Source: Sphaerisporangium sp040683095 (GTDB taxonomy: Bacteria; Actinomycetota; Actinomycetes; Streptosporangiales; Streptosporangiaceae). From it: a stretch of 64,000 nucleotides of DNA. Under the pieces are notes generated by a model. The model saw nothing but the letters and a program-made list of their open reading frames with translations, was not told where the DNA came from and did no database searches. Positions 8,666 to 17,552 of the stretch are shown here, one piece after another (positions within the stretch are counted from its first letter, which is position 1; every line of letters starts with the position of its first letter). The stretch is taken from contig NZ_JBFBCI010000008.1 of assembly GCF_040683095.1 (NCBI RefSeq), positions 1-64,000 on the forward strand. The letters run 5' to 3'. A program made the position numbers and the translations under genes.

Positions 8666-9778
8666 GTGACCTCCAGCCTGATCGCCACCCTGGCGGGCGG
8701 CCTCTACACCGACGAGTCCGTCTTCGCCCTCGAACAGGAGCGGATCTTCGAGTCGATGTGGTTCTGCGTGGCCAGGGCCGCCGACCTCGACGGTCCGGGA
8801 GCCTTCCGCACCGCGCAGGTCGGGCGCGAGAGCGTGATCATCAGCCGCGCCCGGGACGGCTCGGTGCGCGCGTTCCTCAACGTCTGCCGGCACCGCGGCG
8901 CCCGCCTGTGCACCGAGGAGTCCGGCCGGGTGCGCCGGGCCTTCACGTGCATGTACCACGCCTGGACGTACGACCTCGACGGCACGCTGATCGCCGCCCC
9001 GAACCTGGGCAAGATGCCCGACATCGACCGCACCGAGTACGGCCTGGTCACCGTGCACGTCCGCGAGTGGATCGGCTACGTCTGGGTCTGCCTCGCCGCC
9101 GACCCGCCGCCCTTCGAGCGGGACGTCCTCGGCGCCGTGACCACCCGGCTCGGCGACCTCGCCTCCATCGAGAACTACGGCATCGAGAACCTCAAGGTCG
9201 GCCGCAGGATCGTCTACGACGTCAAGGCCAACTGGAAGCTGATCGTCGAGAATTTCATGGAGTGCTACCACTGCGCGACGATCCACCCCGAGCTGACCGC
9301 GGTGCTCCCCGAGTTCGCCGAGGGGTACGCCGCGCAGTACTACGTCGGCCACGGCGCGGCCTTCGGCGACGAGATCGAAGGGTTCACGATCGACGGCTCG
9401 CCGGGCGTGAACCGCATTCCGGGCGTCAGCGACGACCAGGACCGGCGGTACTACGCGATCACCATCAGGCCGCAGGTCTTCGTCAACCTCGTCCCCGACC
9501 ACGCGATCGTGCACCGCATGTTCCCGCTGGCCGCCGGCCGCACGATCGTGGAGTGCGACTGGCTGTTCCTGCCCGAGGTCGTGGACGGCGGCAGCGACCT
9601 CGGCCCGTCCGTCGAGCTGTTCCACCGGGTCAACGTGCAGGACTTCGAGGCGTGCGAGCGCTGCCAGCCCGCGATGGGCTCGCGCGCGTACGCGGCCGGG
9701 GGCGTGCTGGTGCCGAGCGAGCACCACATCGCCGACTTCCACGAGTGGGTCGCGGGCCGCCTCGGCATCGCCCGCTGA
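8666..9778 (+). CDS. gbcA: Rieske non-heme iron oxygenase, probable glycine betaine monooxygenase large subunit
   Basis: A 370-residue oxygenase alpha subunit. I start at GTG 8666, eight bases after GAGGGG; GTG 8663 and ATG 8615 are alternatives. The Rieske [2Fe-2S] ligands are Cys74 and His76 (CRHRG) with Cys95 and His98 (CMYH). The mononuclear iron site includes His202 and His207 in NFMECYHCATIHPEL. Family and setting (choline dehydrogenase, betaine importer, dimethylglycine and sarcosine oxidases) point to N-demethylation of glycine betaine to dimethylglycine plus formaldehyde. The matching ferredoxin-reductase subunit (GbcB) is not in this window. A stachydrine or carnitine demethylase is a less likely alternative. 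Confidence 0.85.
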   Translation: MTSSLIATLAGGLYTDESVFALEQERIFESMWFCVARAADLDGPGAFRTAQVGRESVIISRARDGSVRAFLNVCRHRGARLCTEESGRVRRAFTCMYHAWTYDLDGTLIAAPNLGKMPDIDRTEYGLVTVHVREWIGYVWVCLAADPPPFERDVLGAVTTRLGDLASIENYGIENLKVGRRIVYDVKANWKLIVENFMECYHCATIHPELTAVLPEFAEGYAAQYYVGHGAAFGDEIEGFTIDGSPGVNRIPGVSDDQDRRYYAITIRPQVFVNLVPDHAIVHRMFPLAAGRTIVECDWLFLPEVVDGGSDLGPSVELFHRVNVQDFEACERCQPAMGSRAYAAGGVLVPSEHHIADFHEWVAGRLGIAR

Positions 9779-9851
9779 CCGGCGCCGGCGGTCCGTCCCG
9801 GAATCGCCCGTTGCCTGGCTTCGGCGGGCCGCCGCGGCATCGCCGCCGGGT

Positions 9852-10622
9852 TCAGCCCGCGTAGCCCAGGCGGTGGCTGATGTCGGCCGCCCCGGCCATG
9901 AGGACGGGCACCAGCTCGTGCATGCGCGCCTCGGTGAAGCGGTACGCCGGTCCCGAGGCGCTCACGGCCGCCACGACCTCCCCGTCGTAGGCCCGCACCG
10001 GCGCGGCCATCGCGTTCAGGCCGATCTCGTACTCCTCCAGCGTCACGGCGTACCCCCGCGCGCGGGCCTCGTCGAGCTGCGGCAGGAGCTCGGCGGCGGT
10101 GGTGAGGGTCGCGGGCGTGAACCGGGGAAGGCCGGCGGCGGCCAGTAGTTGGTCGCGGTGCGCGTCGTCGAGGTGGGCGAGCAGCACCTTGCCGCTGGAG
10201 GTGGCGTGCAGGGGAGTGAGCTGGCCCACCCAGTTGTGCGCGGTGACGGCGGACGAGCCGCGCACCTGGTCGAGGTTCACCGCGTAGTGGGACCGGACGA
10301 CGGCGATGTTGACGGTCTCGCCGACCTCCTCGGCGAGGCGGCGGCAGACGGGACGGCCCTGCTGGGTGAGGTCGAGGCGGGCGGAGACGCCGCCCGCGAG
10401 GCGGATCACGCCGAAGCTCAGCCGGTATTTCCCGCGGTCCTCGGCCTGCTCGACGAGGCTTCTCGCCTCCAGCGCGCCGAGCAGCCGGAAGGCCGTGGAC
10501 TTGTGGACGCCGATCTCGGCCGCGATCTCGCTGACGCCGGCCTCCCCACGCTGGGAGAGGATCTCCAGCACGCTGATCGCCCGGTCGACCGACTGAACGC
10601 CGGCCGACGAATCGTTGCCCAT
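9852..10622 (-). CDS. IclR-family regulator of betaine/choline catabolism
   Basis: A 256-residue regulator read from ATG 10622 (MGNDSSAGVQSVDRAISVLE). An ATG at 10661 would add 13 residues. The N-terminal winged helix (about 10-75) includes VSEIAAEIGVHKSTAFRLLG. The C-terminal GAF-like IclR domain includes TPLHATSSGKVLLAHLD and a GYAVTLEEYEIGLNAMAAPV stretch typical of the ligand pocket. It lies between the monooxygenase gene (same-direction end at 9778, convergent) and the divergent choline dehydrogenase. The strongest copy of a four-site palindromic motif sits in the divergent promoter, so I infer that it controls itself and the whole betaine regulon. The effector is probably a pathway intermediate. 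Confidence 0.87.
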   Translation of the reverse strand: MGNDSSAGVQSVDRAISVLEILSQRGEAGVSEIAAEIGVHKSTAFRLLGALEARSLVEQAEDRGKYRLSFGVIRLAGGVSARLDLTQQGRPVCRRLAEEVGETVNIAVVRSHYAVNLDQVRGSSAVTAHNWVGQLTPLHATSSGKVLLAHLDDAHRDQLLAAAGLPRFTPATLTTAAELLPQLDEARARGYAVTLEEYEIGLNAMAAPVRAYDGEVVAAVSASGPAYRFTEARMHELVPVLMAGAADISHRLGYAG

Positions 10623-10681
10623 AGCCCCGGACTGTAGGCGGTCGGCGATGGCCGCGTCCATTTGGGTATTCGTTACCTAAT

Positions 10682-10700
10682 GGTTGCGTCTACCGCAACC
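10682..10700. promoter_or_regulatory. Operator site 2, perfect palindrome between iclR and choline dehydrogenase
   Basis: GGTTGCG-TCTAC-CGCAACC is a perfect 7-bp inverted repeat with a five-base spacer, 60 bases upstream of the IclR start and 76 bases upstream of the dehydrogenase start. It is the best of four related sites in the regulon. Confidence 0.7.
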
Positions 10701-10775
10701 TTGTGCGTCAATCGCTACAAAGCGAACGTCGATCTCCGTCCGCGCGAGCGCGACGACAGCGAGACGAGGGCAAGA

Positions 10776-12413
10776 ATGTACGACTTCGTCATCGTCGGTG
10801 GTGGATCGGCCGGCTGCGTTCTGGCCAACCGACTGTCCGCCGACCCCTCCGTCCGGGTGCTGGTCCTGGAGGCAGGCCGCACGGACTTCCCCTGGGACGT
10901 CTTCATCCACATGCCCGCCGCGCTGATGTTCCCGATCGGCAGCCGGTTCTACGACTGGAAGTACGAGTCCGAGCCCGAGCCGCACATGAACGGCCGGCGC
11001 ATCTACCACGCCCGCGGCAAGGTGCTCGGCGGGTCCAGCAGCATCAACGGGATGATCTTCCAGCGCGGTAACCCGCTGGACTACGAGCGCTGGGCCGCCG
11101 ACCCCGGCATGGAGACCTGGGACTTCGCCCACTGCCTGCCGTACTTCCGGAAGATGGAGAACTGCACGGCCGACCCGGGTACCCCGTTCCGCGGCCACGA
11201 CGGGCCGCTGGTGCTCGAACGCGGCCCGTCGTCCGGCCCGCTGTTCGACGCGTTCTTCCAGGCCGTCCAGCAAGCCGGGTACCCGCTGACCGACGACGTG
11301 AACGGCTTCCGTCAGGAGGGGTTCGCGGCGTTCGACCGGAACATCCGCCGGGGCCGCCGCCTGTCCGCCGCCCGCGCGTACCTGCACCCGGTGAAGGGCC
11401 GCCCGAACCTGGAGGTCAGGACGCGGGCGTACGTGACGAAGATCCTGTTCGAGGGGAAGCGGGCGGTCGGCGTCCAGTACGACGGCCGCACCGTACGGGC
11501 CGGCGAGGTGATCCTCTGCGGCGGGTCGATCAACACCCCGCAGCTCCTCCAGCTCTCCGGGGTCGGGAACGCCGCCGAGCTGGAGGCCGCCGGCGTCGCG
11601 CCCGTCCACGACCTTCCCGGGGTGGGGGAGAACCTGCAGGACCACCTGGAGGTGTACGTCCAGTACGGGTGCAGGCGGCCGGTGTCGATGCAGCCCGCGA
11701 TGAAGTGGCGCCGGCGCCTGGACATCGGCGCGCGGTGGCTGTTCCTGCGGTCCGGACCCGGGGCGACCAACCACTTCGAGGCCGGCGGCTTCGCGCGCAG
11801 CAACGACGACGTCGCCTACCCGAACCTGATGTTCCACTTCCTGCCCCTCGCCGTGCGCTACGACGGCTCGGCGCCCGCCGGAGGGCACGGCTACCAGGTG
11901 CACATCGGCCCGATGTACTCCGACGCGCGCGGCTCGGTGAAGATCAAGGGCGCCGACCCGCGGGTCAAGCCCGCGCTGCGCTTCAACTACCTGTCCACCG
12001 AGCAGGACCGGCGTGAGTGGGTGGAGGCGGTCCGCGTCGCCCGCGCCATCCTGAACCAGCCGGCCATGGAGGACTTCAACGCGGGCGAGCTGAGCCCCGG
12101 GCCGTCCGTCCGGACCGACCAGGAGGTGCTCGACTGGGTGGCCCGCGACGGCGAGACCGCCCTGCACCCGTCCTGCACCGCCCGCATGGGCGTCGGCGAC
12201 CACGACGTGCTGGACCCGGCGACGATGCGCGTCCACGGCCTGGACGGGCTGCGCGTGGTGGACGCCTCCGCCATGCGCTACATCACCAACGGCAACATCT
12301 ACGCCCCGGTGATGATGCTCGCCGAGAAGTCCGCCGACCTCGTCCTCGGCAACACGCCCCTGCCCCCGGACCACACGGAGTTCTACCGCCGCTCGCCCGT
12401 CGGCACCGACTAG
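10776..12413 (+). CDS. betA: GMC-family choline dehydrogenase
   Basis: A 545-residue FAD enzyme beginning MYDFVIVGGGSAGCVLANRL, the GMC dinucleotide-binding motif. Further GMC marks are RGKVLGGSSSINGMIFQRGN (PROSITE GMC-1 region), the second signature GGSINTPQLLQLSGVG, and the C-terminal catalytic pair region HPSCTARMG with NGNIYAPVMM. Choline dehydrogenases oxidise choline to betaine aldehyde and often on to glycine betaine. No separate betaine-aldehyde dehydrogenase gene is present here, so the GMC enzyme may do both steps or betB lies elsewhere. The start at 10776 follows an AGGG site. It is divergent from iclR and shares its palindromic operator. Another GMC alcohol oxidase role is possible, but context favours choline. 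Confidence 0.87.
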   Translation: MYDFVIVGGGSAGCVLANRLSADPSVRVLVLEAGRTDFPWDVFIHMPAALMFPIGSRFYDWKYESEPEPHMNGRRIYHARGKVLGGSSSINGMIFQRGNPLDYERWAADPGMETWDFAHCLPYFRKMENCTADPGTPFRGHDGPLVLERGPSSGPLFDAFFQAVQQAGYPLTDDVNGFRQEGFAAFDRNIRRGRRLSAARAYLHPVKGRPNLEVRTRAYVTKILFEGKRAVGVQYDGRTVRAGEVILCGGSINTPQLLQLSGVGNAAELEAAGVAPVHDLPGVGENLQDHLEVYVQYGCRRPVSMQPAMKWRRRLDIGARWLFLRSGPGATNHFEAGGFARSNDDVAYPNLMFHFLPLAVRYDGSAPAGGHGYQVHIGPMYSDARGSVKIKGADPRVKPALRFNYLSTEQDRREWVEAVRVARAILNQPAMEDFNAGELSPGPSVRTDQEVLDWVARDGETALHPSCTARMGVGDHDVLDPATMRVHGLDGLRVVDASAMRYITNGNIYAPVMMLAEKSADLVLGNTPLPPDHTEFYRRSPVGTD

Positions 12414-12497
12414 AGGTGGGGGCGCGGGTCGGCGGGTCTCACGAATGGGGTGGTGTCGTCGTGCGCGTTTCGGTCGGGAAGGGAAACCCGGCAAGCC

Positions 12498-12526
12498 TTG
12501 ACGGGGCAGGCGTGAAGGTTGATTCT
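12498..12526 (+). promoter_or_regulatory. Probable promoter of the proVWX-like operon
   Basis: TTGACG at 12498-12503 and GATTCT at 12521-12526 are separated by 17 bases. The operator motif lies just downstream (12545-12563), where a repressor would block elongation or open-complex formation. Confidence 0.5.
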
Positions 12527-12544
12527 GTTCCTCATTAAGCATTC

Positions 12545-12563
12545 CGGTGCGCATTATGCAACC
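12545..12563. promoter_or_regulatory. Operator site 3 of the betaine regulon
   Basis: On the minus strand it reads GGTTGCA-TAATG-CGCACCG. Its right arm is identical to that of the site before dimethylglycine oxidase. It lies 87 bases before the start codon of the ATPase gene, downstream of a sigma70-like promoter. Confidence 0.5.
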
Positions 12564-12649
12564 CGAGATGCGGTTTGGAATGGTCCTGGCAGGTCCATGT
12601 CCCGGTGGCGCGACCGGCCTTCACTCCCTCGACCCCCCGCGAGGTGACG

Positions 12650-13711
12650 ATGACCGCGACGTCCCCGGCAGAAACCTCTCCGGCGCACGCGAGCGAACGA
12701 CCGGCGATCCTCGACGTGCGCGGCCTGTGGAAGGTCTTCGGCCCGCGGGCGGCCGACGTCCCCGGCTCCCCGCTCGCCGAGTTGCCGCGCGCCGAGCTCA
12801 AGGAGCGCACCGGCTGCGTCGCCGCCGTCCGCGAGGCGTCGTTCTCGGTGCGGCGCGGCGAGGTGTTCGTCGTCATGGGCCTGTCGGGTTCGGGCAAGTC
12901 CACGCTGGTCCGCTGCCTGACCCGCCTGGTGGAGCCCACCGCGGGCGAGATCCTCCTGGACGGCGTGGACGTCCGCCAGGCGGCCGGCAAGCAGTTGCGC
13001 GAGCTGCGCCGTCACCGGTTCGCGATGGTCTTCCAGCACTTCGGCCTTCTGCCGCACCGCAGGGTGCTGGACAACATCGCCTACGGCCTGGAGATCCAGG
13101 GCGTGAAGAAGGCCCCGCGATACGCCCGCGCGACCGAGATGCTCGACCTCGTCGGCCTGACCGGGTACGCGGACTCCTACCCCGACCAGCTCTCCGGCGG
13201 CATGCAGCAGCGGGTGGGCCTGGCCCGCGCCCTCGCCGGAGACCCCGAGGTGCTGTTCTTCGACGAGCCGTTCTCTGCGCTCGACCCGCTGATCAGGCGG
13301 GACATGCAGAACGAGGTCATCCGGCTGCACCGCGAGGTCGGCAAGACGATGATCTTCATCACGCACGACCTCGGCGAGGCGCTGCGGCTCGGCGACCGCA
13401 TCCTGGTCATGCGCGACGGCGCGCTCGTCCAGACCGGCACCCCGGACGAGGTGGTGGGCGCGCCCGCCGACGACTACGTGCGGGAGTTCGTCCGGGACGT
13501 CTCGCGCTCGCACGTCCTGACCCTGCGCTGGATCATGCGGCCACCCGAGCCCGGCGACGCGCTGGACGGGCCCGAGCTCGGGCCGGACGTCGTCATCAAG
13601 GAGGCCGTGCCCACCGTCCTGCGCGCAGACCGTCCCGTACGGGTCGTCGCGGGCGGCGAGCTGCTCGGCGTCGTCGGTGCCGCCGAGGTCCTGGAGGTGA
13701 TCGCGGAGTGA
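12650..13711 (+). CDS. proV: Glycine betaine/choline ABC transporter, ATP-binding subunit (ProV type)
   Basis: A 353-residue ATPase starting at ATG 12650, six bases after a GAGGTG site. It has Walker A GLSGSGKST, Q-loop FQHFGLLPHRRVLDN, signature LSGGMQQRVGLARALA, Walker B VLFFDEPFSALD and the H-loop ITHDL. The long insert before Walker A (about residues 20-55) is typical of ProV/OpuAA-type proteins. The C-terminus keeps only a remnant of the CBS region that acts as osmosensor in longer homologues. It powers uptake through the downstream double permease with the lipoprotein ProX. Within this regulon it probably supplies substrate for catabolism rather than osmoprotection. Confidence 0.92.
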   Translation: MTATSPAETSPAHASERPAILDVRGLWKVFGPRAADVPGSPLAELPRAELKERTGCVAAVREASFSVRRGEVFVVMGLSGSGKSTLVRCLTRLVEPTAGEILLDGVDVRQAAGKQLRELRRHRFAMVFQHFGLLPHRRVLDNIAYGLEIQGVKKAPRYARATEMLDLVGLTGYADSYPDQLSGGMQQRVGLARALAGDPEVLFFDEPFSALDPLIRRDMQNEVIRLHREVGKTMIFITHDLGEALRLGDRILVMRDGALVQTGTPDEVVGAPADDYVREFVRDVSRSHVLTLRWIMRPPEPGDALDGPELGPDVVIKEAVPTVLRADRPVRVVAGGELLGVVGAAEVLEVIAE

Positions 13712-13748
13712 GGCCGCGCCCCGGACCTCTCGCCGCGAGGCGGGCGTC

Positions 13749-15731
13749 ATGGTGACGGCGACCGCGCCCGCCCGCCGTCCGATGTGGACGCGCCCGTACC
13801 TCCTCGCGGGCATCCTCGCCGCCTGGCTCGTCCTGTGGCTGGTCTTCCGGGGCCAGGCCACCCTGCCGCTCGGCGGCGCCGAGCTGACGCCCCTGCACGA
13901 GCGCATCGGCGAGGCGGCCGACGTCATCGACGACAGCAGGAACGAGAACCCGTTCTTCCTCTACTTCGTGAACTACATCCGCCTGTTCATCGACCAGTTC
14001 GTCACCTTCGTCCAGGCGCTGATCAGCACACCCTCGTTCGGCCGCCCCGTCCCGGCGGTCGGCTGGCTCGGCGTGACCGGCATCGCCACGGCCGTCGCCC
14101 TGCTGTACGGAAACCTGCGCGTCGCGCTGCTCACCGCCGCCGGGTTCGCCTCGTTCGGGCTGCTCGGCCTGTGGCGCGAGAGCATGGACACGCTGGCCCT
14201 GACGTTCGCCGCCGTCGTCCTGTCCCTGGTCATCGGCATCCCCCTCGGCGTGTGGGCCGGGCTGAGCGACCGGTTCGATCGGCTGGTGAGCCCCGTGCTC
14301 GACTTCATGCAGACCATGCCGACGTTCGTGTACCTCGCGCCGCTCACGCTCTTCTTCCTGATCGGCCCGGCCAGCGCCACCGTCGCGACGATGATCTACG
14401 CGGTCCCGCCCGCGATCCGCATCACGTCCCACGCCATCAGGGAGGTGCCCCCCGAGACCGTGGAGGCGGGCGCCTCGCTCGGCTCGACACCATGGCAACT
14501 GCTGACCAAAGTGCGGCTGCCGCTCGCCAAGCGGACCGTCATCGTCGGCGTCAACCAGACCATCATGGCCGCCCTGTCCATGGCGACGATCGCCGCGCTC
14601 ATCGACGCGCCCGGCCTCGGCAAGACCGTCCTCAAGGCGCTGGAGACGCTCGACGTCGGCACGTCCTTCAACGCCGGCCTCGCCATCGTGATCATGGCGA
14701 TCGTGCTCGACCGGGTGACCTCCGCCGCCGGTCGCCGCGTCGAGACCGCCCGACGCGCCGGGCGCGTCCGACGCCCGCTCTGGCGCCGCGTCCAGGTGAC
14801 CGCCGTCCTCGCCGTCACCGCCGTGCTCGTGTACCTCTCCCACGTGTACGTGTGGGCGGCAGTCTTCCCGGGCGAGGCCGACCTCGGCGCCCACGTGCGC
14901 GGGGCCGCCGACGCGGCCGGCCAGTGGGCGCAGGCCAACCTGTACACCTACACCAACGCCCTGAAGAACGCCGTCACCTACGGCCTGCTGAACCCGTTCG
15001 AGGCCGTGCTGACCGGCTCGCCGTGGTGGCTCGTGCTGCTCGTCGTCACCGCGGCCGCCCTCGTGCTCACCACCGTGCGCGTCGCCGTCGTCTGCGCCGC
15101 CTGCCTGGCCCTGCTCGTCGCGCTCGGCCTCTGGCAGGACGGCATGGTGACGCTCGCCGCGACGCTCGTCGCCACCGTGCTCGTCATGGCGCTCGGCGTC
15201 GTGACCGGCGTGTGGATGGGACGGGACGGCCGCGCAGACCGGGTGATCCGTCCGATCCTCGACGCCGGGCAGACCATGCCCGCCTTCGTCTACCTCGTAC
15301 CGATCCTCGGCCTGTTCGGCGCGACGCGCTTCACCGCGATCATCGCGGCCGTGGTGTACGCGGCCCCCGTGGCGATCAAACTCGTCGCCGACGGCATCCG
15401 AGGCGTGCCGGTGAGCGCCGTGGAGGCCGCCACGGCCGCCGGGTCGAGCCCATGGCAGGTCGTCTCCAAGGTGCAGCTCCCGATGGCGCGCCGGGCGGTC
15501 ACCCTCGCCGCCAACCAGGGCCTGATCTACGTGCTGGCCATGGTCGTGGTCGGCGGCCTCGTGGGCGCGGGCGCGCTCGGGTACGACGTGGTGTCCGGCT
15601 TCTCCCAGCTCCAGCTCCGCGGCAAGGGCCTGGCCGCGGGCCTCGCGATCGTCGTGCTCGGCACCATGCTCGCCGCGCTCACCAAGGCCGCGGCCCGGCG
15701 CGCCGACGCCGCCGCCCACGGGCGGCACTGA
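13749..15731 (+). CDS. proW: Tandem-fused ABC permease for glycine betaine/choline (two ProW domains)
   Basis: A 660-residue membrane protein containing two complete permease domains in one chain. The first spans about residues 140-320 (IPLGVWAGLSDRFDRLVSPV, then EAGASLGSTPWQLLTKV). The second spans about 470-645 (VTGVWMGRDGRADRV, then EAATAAGSSPWQVVSKV). Both keep the EAA coupling loop that docks on ProV. Each domain is preceded by its own membrane helices, so the polypeptide probably replaces the usual ProW homodimer with a pseudo-dimer. The two halves are clearly paralogous but diverged. It starts 37 bases after proV and is followed by proX after 20 bases. Confidence 0.9.
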   Translation: MVTATAPARRPMWTRPYLLAGILAAWLVLWLVFRGQATLPLGGAELTPLHERIGEAADVIDDSRNENPFFLYFVNYIRLFIDQFVTFVQALISTPSFGRPVPAVGWLGVTGIATAVALLYGNLRVALLTAAGFASFGLLGLWRESMDTLALTFAAVVLSLVIGIPLGVWAGLSDRFDRLVSPVLDFMQTMPTFVYLAPLTLFFLIGPASATVATMIYAVPPAIRITSHAIREVPPETVEAGASLGSTPWQLLTKVRLPLAKRTVIVGVNQTIMAALSMATIAALIDAPGLGKTVLKALETLDVGTSFNAGLAIVIMAIVLDRVTSAAGRRVETARRAGRVRRPLWRRVQVTAVLAVTAVLVYLSHVYVWAAVFPGEADLGAHVRGAADAAGQWAQANLYTYTNALKNAVTYGLLNPFEAVLTGSPWWLVLLVVTAAALVLTTVRVAVVCAACLALLVALGLWQDGMVTLAATLVATVLVMALGVVTGVWMGRDGRADRVIRPILDAGQTMPAFVYLVPILGLFGATRFTAIIAAVVYAAPVAIKLVADGIRGVPVSAVEAATAAGSSPWQVVSKVQLPMARRAVTLAANQGLIYVLAMVVVGGLVGAGALGYDVVSGFSQLQLRGKGLAAGLAIVVLGTMLAALTKAAARRADAAAHGRH

Positions 15732-15751
15732 CACCCCCTCAGGAGGACCTG

Positions 15752-16732
15752 ATGAAAATCTCCAGAGTCGCGCTCGCCGGAGCGGCCTGTCTTCTCGTAT
15801 CCGCGTGCGCCGGGGCCAAGGTGGGCGAGACCACGGCGGCCCCGGCCGCGTCCGGCTCGGGCACGCCCCCGGCCGGGCAGGCGTGCGGCACGCTCAACCT
15901 CGCGATCAACCCCTGGGTCGGGTACGAGGCCAACGCGGCCGTGATCGCCTACGTCGCCGAGAAGCGGCTCGGCTGCGCGGTGACCAAGAAGGACCTCAAG
16001 GAGGAGGTCGCCTGGCAGGGCTTCGCCACCGGCGAGGTCGACGCGGTCGTGGAGAACTGGGGCCACGACGACCTGAAGAAGAAGTACATCGAGGACCAGA
16101 AGGTCGCCGTCGAGGCCGGCGCGACGGGCAACCAGGGCATCATCGGCTGGTACGTGCCGCCGTGGATGGCCGGGAAGTACCCCGACATCACCGACTACAA
16201 GAACCTCAACAAGTACGCCGACCTGTTCAAGACCTCGGAGTCCGGCGGCAAGGGGCAGCTGCTCGACGGCGACCCGTCCTTCGTGACCAACGACGCCGCG
16301 CTGGTGAAGAACCTGGGCCTGGACTACAAGGTGGTCTACGCCGGGAGCGAGGCGGCGCTGATCACCGGATTCCGGCAGGCCGAGGCGCAGAAGAAGCCGA
16401 TGATCGGATACTTCTACGAGCCCCAGTGGTTCCTGTCCGAGGTCAAGCTGGTGAAGGTGAACCTGCCCACGTACACCGAGGGCTGCGACGCCGACGCCGC
16501 CAAGGTCGCGTGCGACTACCCGCCGTACGAGCTCGACAAGATCGTCAGTAAGAAGTTCGCCGACGCCGCCGGTCCCGCGTACCAGCTCGTCAAGAACTTC
16601 ACCTGGACCAACGACGACCAGAACCTCGTCGCCAAGTACATCGCCGAGGACAAGATGACCCCCGAGGCCGCCGCCGAAAAGTGGGTCACCGCCAACCCCG
16701 ACAAAGTAAAACCCTGGCTCCCGACGAACTGA
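15752..16732 (+). CDS. proX: Substrate-binding lipoprotein for glycine betaine/choline (ProX/OpuAC type)
   Basis: A 326-residue lipoprotein. The signal peptide ends in LLVSAC, with Cys19 as lipidated residue, followed by a Ser/Pro/Gly linker. The OpuAC domain begins LNLAINPWVGYEANAAVIAY and includes AVVENWGHDD and IGWYVPPWMAGKYPDIT. The Trp and Tyr residues there are of the kind that form the aromatic cage for quaternary ammonium groups. An AGGAGG site lies seven bases before the ATG. It is the last gene of the importer operon. Expected substrates are glycine betaine, choline or related compounds; sequence alone does not separate them. Confidence 0.92.
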   Translation: MKISRVALAGAACLLVSACAGAKVGETTAAPAASGSGTPPAGQACGTLNLAINPWVGYEANAAVIAYVAEKRLGCAVTKKDLKEEVAWQGFATGEVDAVVENWGHDDLKKKYIEDQKVAVEAGATGNQGIIGWYVPPWMAGKYPDITDYKNLNKYADLFKTSESGGKGQLLDGDPSFVTNDAALVKNLGLDYKVVYAGSEAALITGFRQAEAQKKPMIGYFYEPQWFLSEVKLVKVNLPTYTEGCDADAAKVACDYPPYELDKIVSKKFADAAGPAYQLVKNFTWTNDDQNLVAKYIAEDKMTPEAAAEKWVTANPDKVKPWLPTN

Positions 16733-16868
16733 CCACACCCTGCCATTCCGGTGGATGGCCCGCGCTGTACCCGTAAATTGGCCTGACCTCCACGCTTTCT
16801 GCGGATACGGCGACAGGCTGAGCGTGGTAACCATGTACTTGGCTACCTAAGACTGCTGATAGGTGCAC

Positions 16869-17384
16869 ATGACTGGACACGGGTACATCCGGCGGCGGCC
16901 GTCATCGAAGAGGGTGATTCTCATTTCGTCCTGTGCGTTACTGCTGGCGGCATGCCGCCCTCCGCTAGGGGACGATCTTCCCCGGCCTGTCGGAGTCGGC
17001 CGCACGGGCGACGGTCAACTCAGATTCGTGGTTCCGTTGTGCGACGGTGAGACCATCTCCTCGTTCGAGGTGGCGGACTGGGAAACCGAACGACTCGTAT
17101 GGAAGGTGTCAGAGCCCAACCGGCCAGACGAGCAGAAGGGAATGATCGTGCTGGGGGACGCGCGGGGTTTCTCGAAACAAGAGAACTCCTTGACGTCCCC
17201 CGTTCCGCCTCACCTTGACGTCGGAGTTCGACTTTCGAGCGAGCGTCCCACCGGCTCCGCATTCCTGCGGGACAAAGTGCCCGAGAATCTCGCCGACAGC
17301 ACCCAGGTGGTCAACTGGATCGGAAAGGCGACTCCGCAATCAGAAGAGTCTTTCCGCCAGGAGGTCGACGCCGACTACTGCTGA
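16869..17384 (+). CDS. Putative lipoprotein of unknown function
   Basis: A 171-residue protein starting at ATG 16869, five bases after AGG; GTG 16863 is an alternative. The N-terminus is basic (YIRRRPSSKR), then a hydrophobic stretch ends in ALLLAAC, a good lipobox. The mature part has a Cys-bearing strand (FVVPLCDGETISSFEV) and ends DADYC, which could form a disulfide. I recognise no family. It is monocistronic, closed by the strong hairpin at 17440, and interrupts an otherwise dedicated betaine region. It is 136 bases downstream of proX. Confidence 0.72.
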   Translation: MTGHGYIRRRPSSKRVILISSCALLLAACRPPLGDDLPRPVGVGRTGDGQLRFVVPLCDGETISSFEVADWETERLVWKVSEPNRPDEQKGMIVLGDARGFSKQENSLTSPVPPHLDVGVRLSSERPTGSAFLRDKVPENLADSTQVVNWIGKATPQSEESFRQEVDADYC

Positions 17385-17439
17385 GCCGGGAACGCGCATA
17401 ATGCCGGTGATCGGCGACCCGATCGCCTGATCGAGCCCA

Positions 17440-17480
17440 CTGGCCCGCCCGGACGATTCTCGGTCGTCCGGGCGGGCCAG
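17440..17480. terminator. Strong bidirectional hairpin terminator
   Basis: A perfect 17-bp stem (CTGGCCCGCCCGGACGA paired with its complement) with the seven-base loop TTCTCGG lies between converging genes ending at 17384 (+) and 17553 (-). Confidence 0.88.
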
Positions 17481-17552
17481 TTCAGCGGTGATGATTCACC
17501 CTGGTCGGACGGCACGCAGACCGGCGTAGGGCGCGGCATGATCGCCTCCCTG

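Noticed and set aside
7880..9742. Very long minus-strand open frame across the Rieske monooxygenase gene
   Set aside because: Only its 3' end (VanZ) has meaningful protein sequence; the rest is the antisense of the monooxygenase gene, open because of GC-rich codons.
10677..12554. Long minus-strand frame opposite the choline dehydrogenase gene
   Set aside because: Composition is the usual His/Arg/Gly/Val pattern of an antisense frame in high-GC DNA; the sense strand encodes a clear GMC enzyme.
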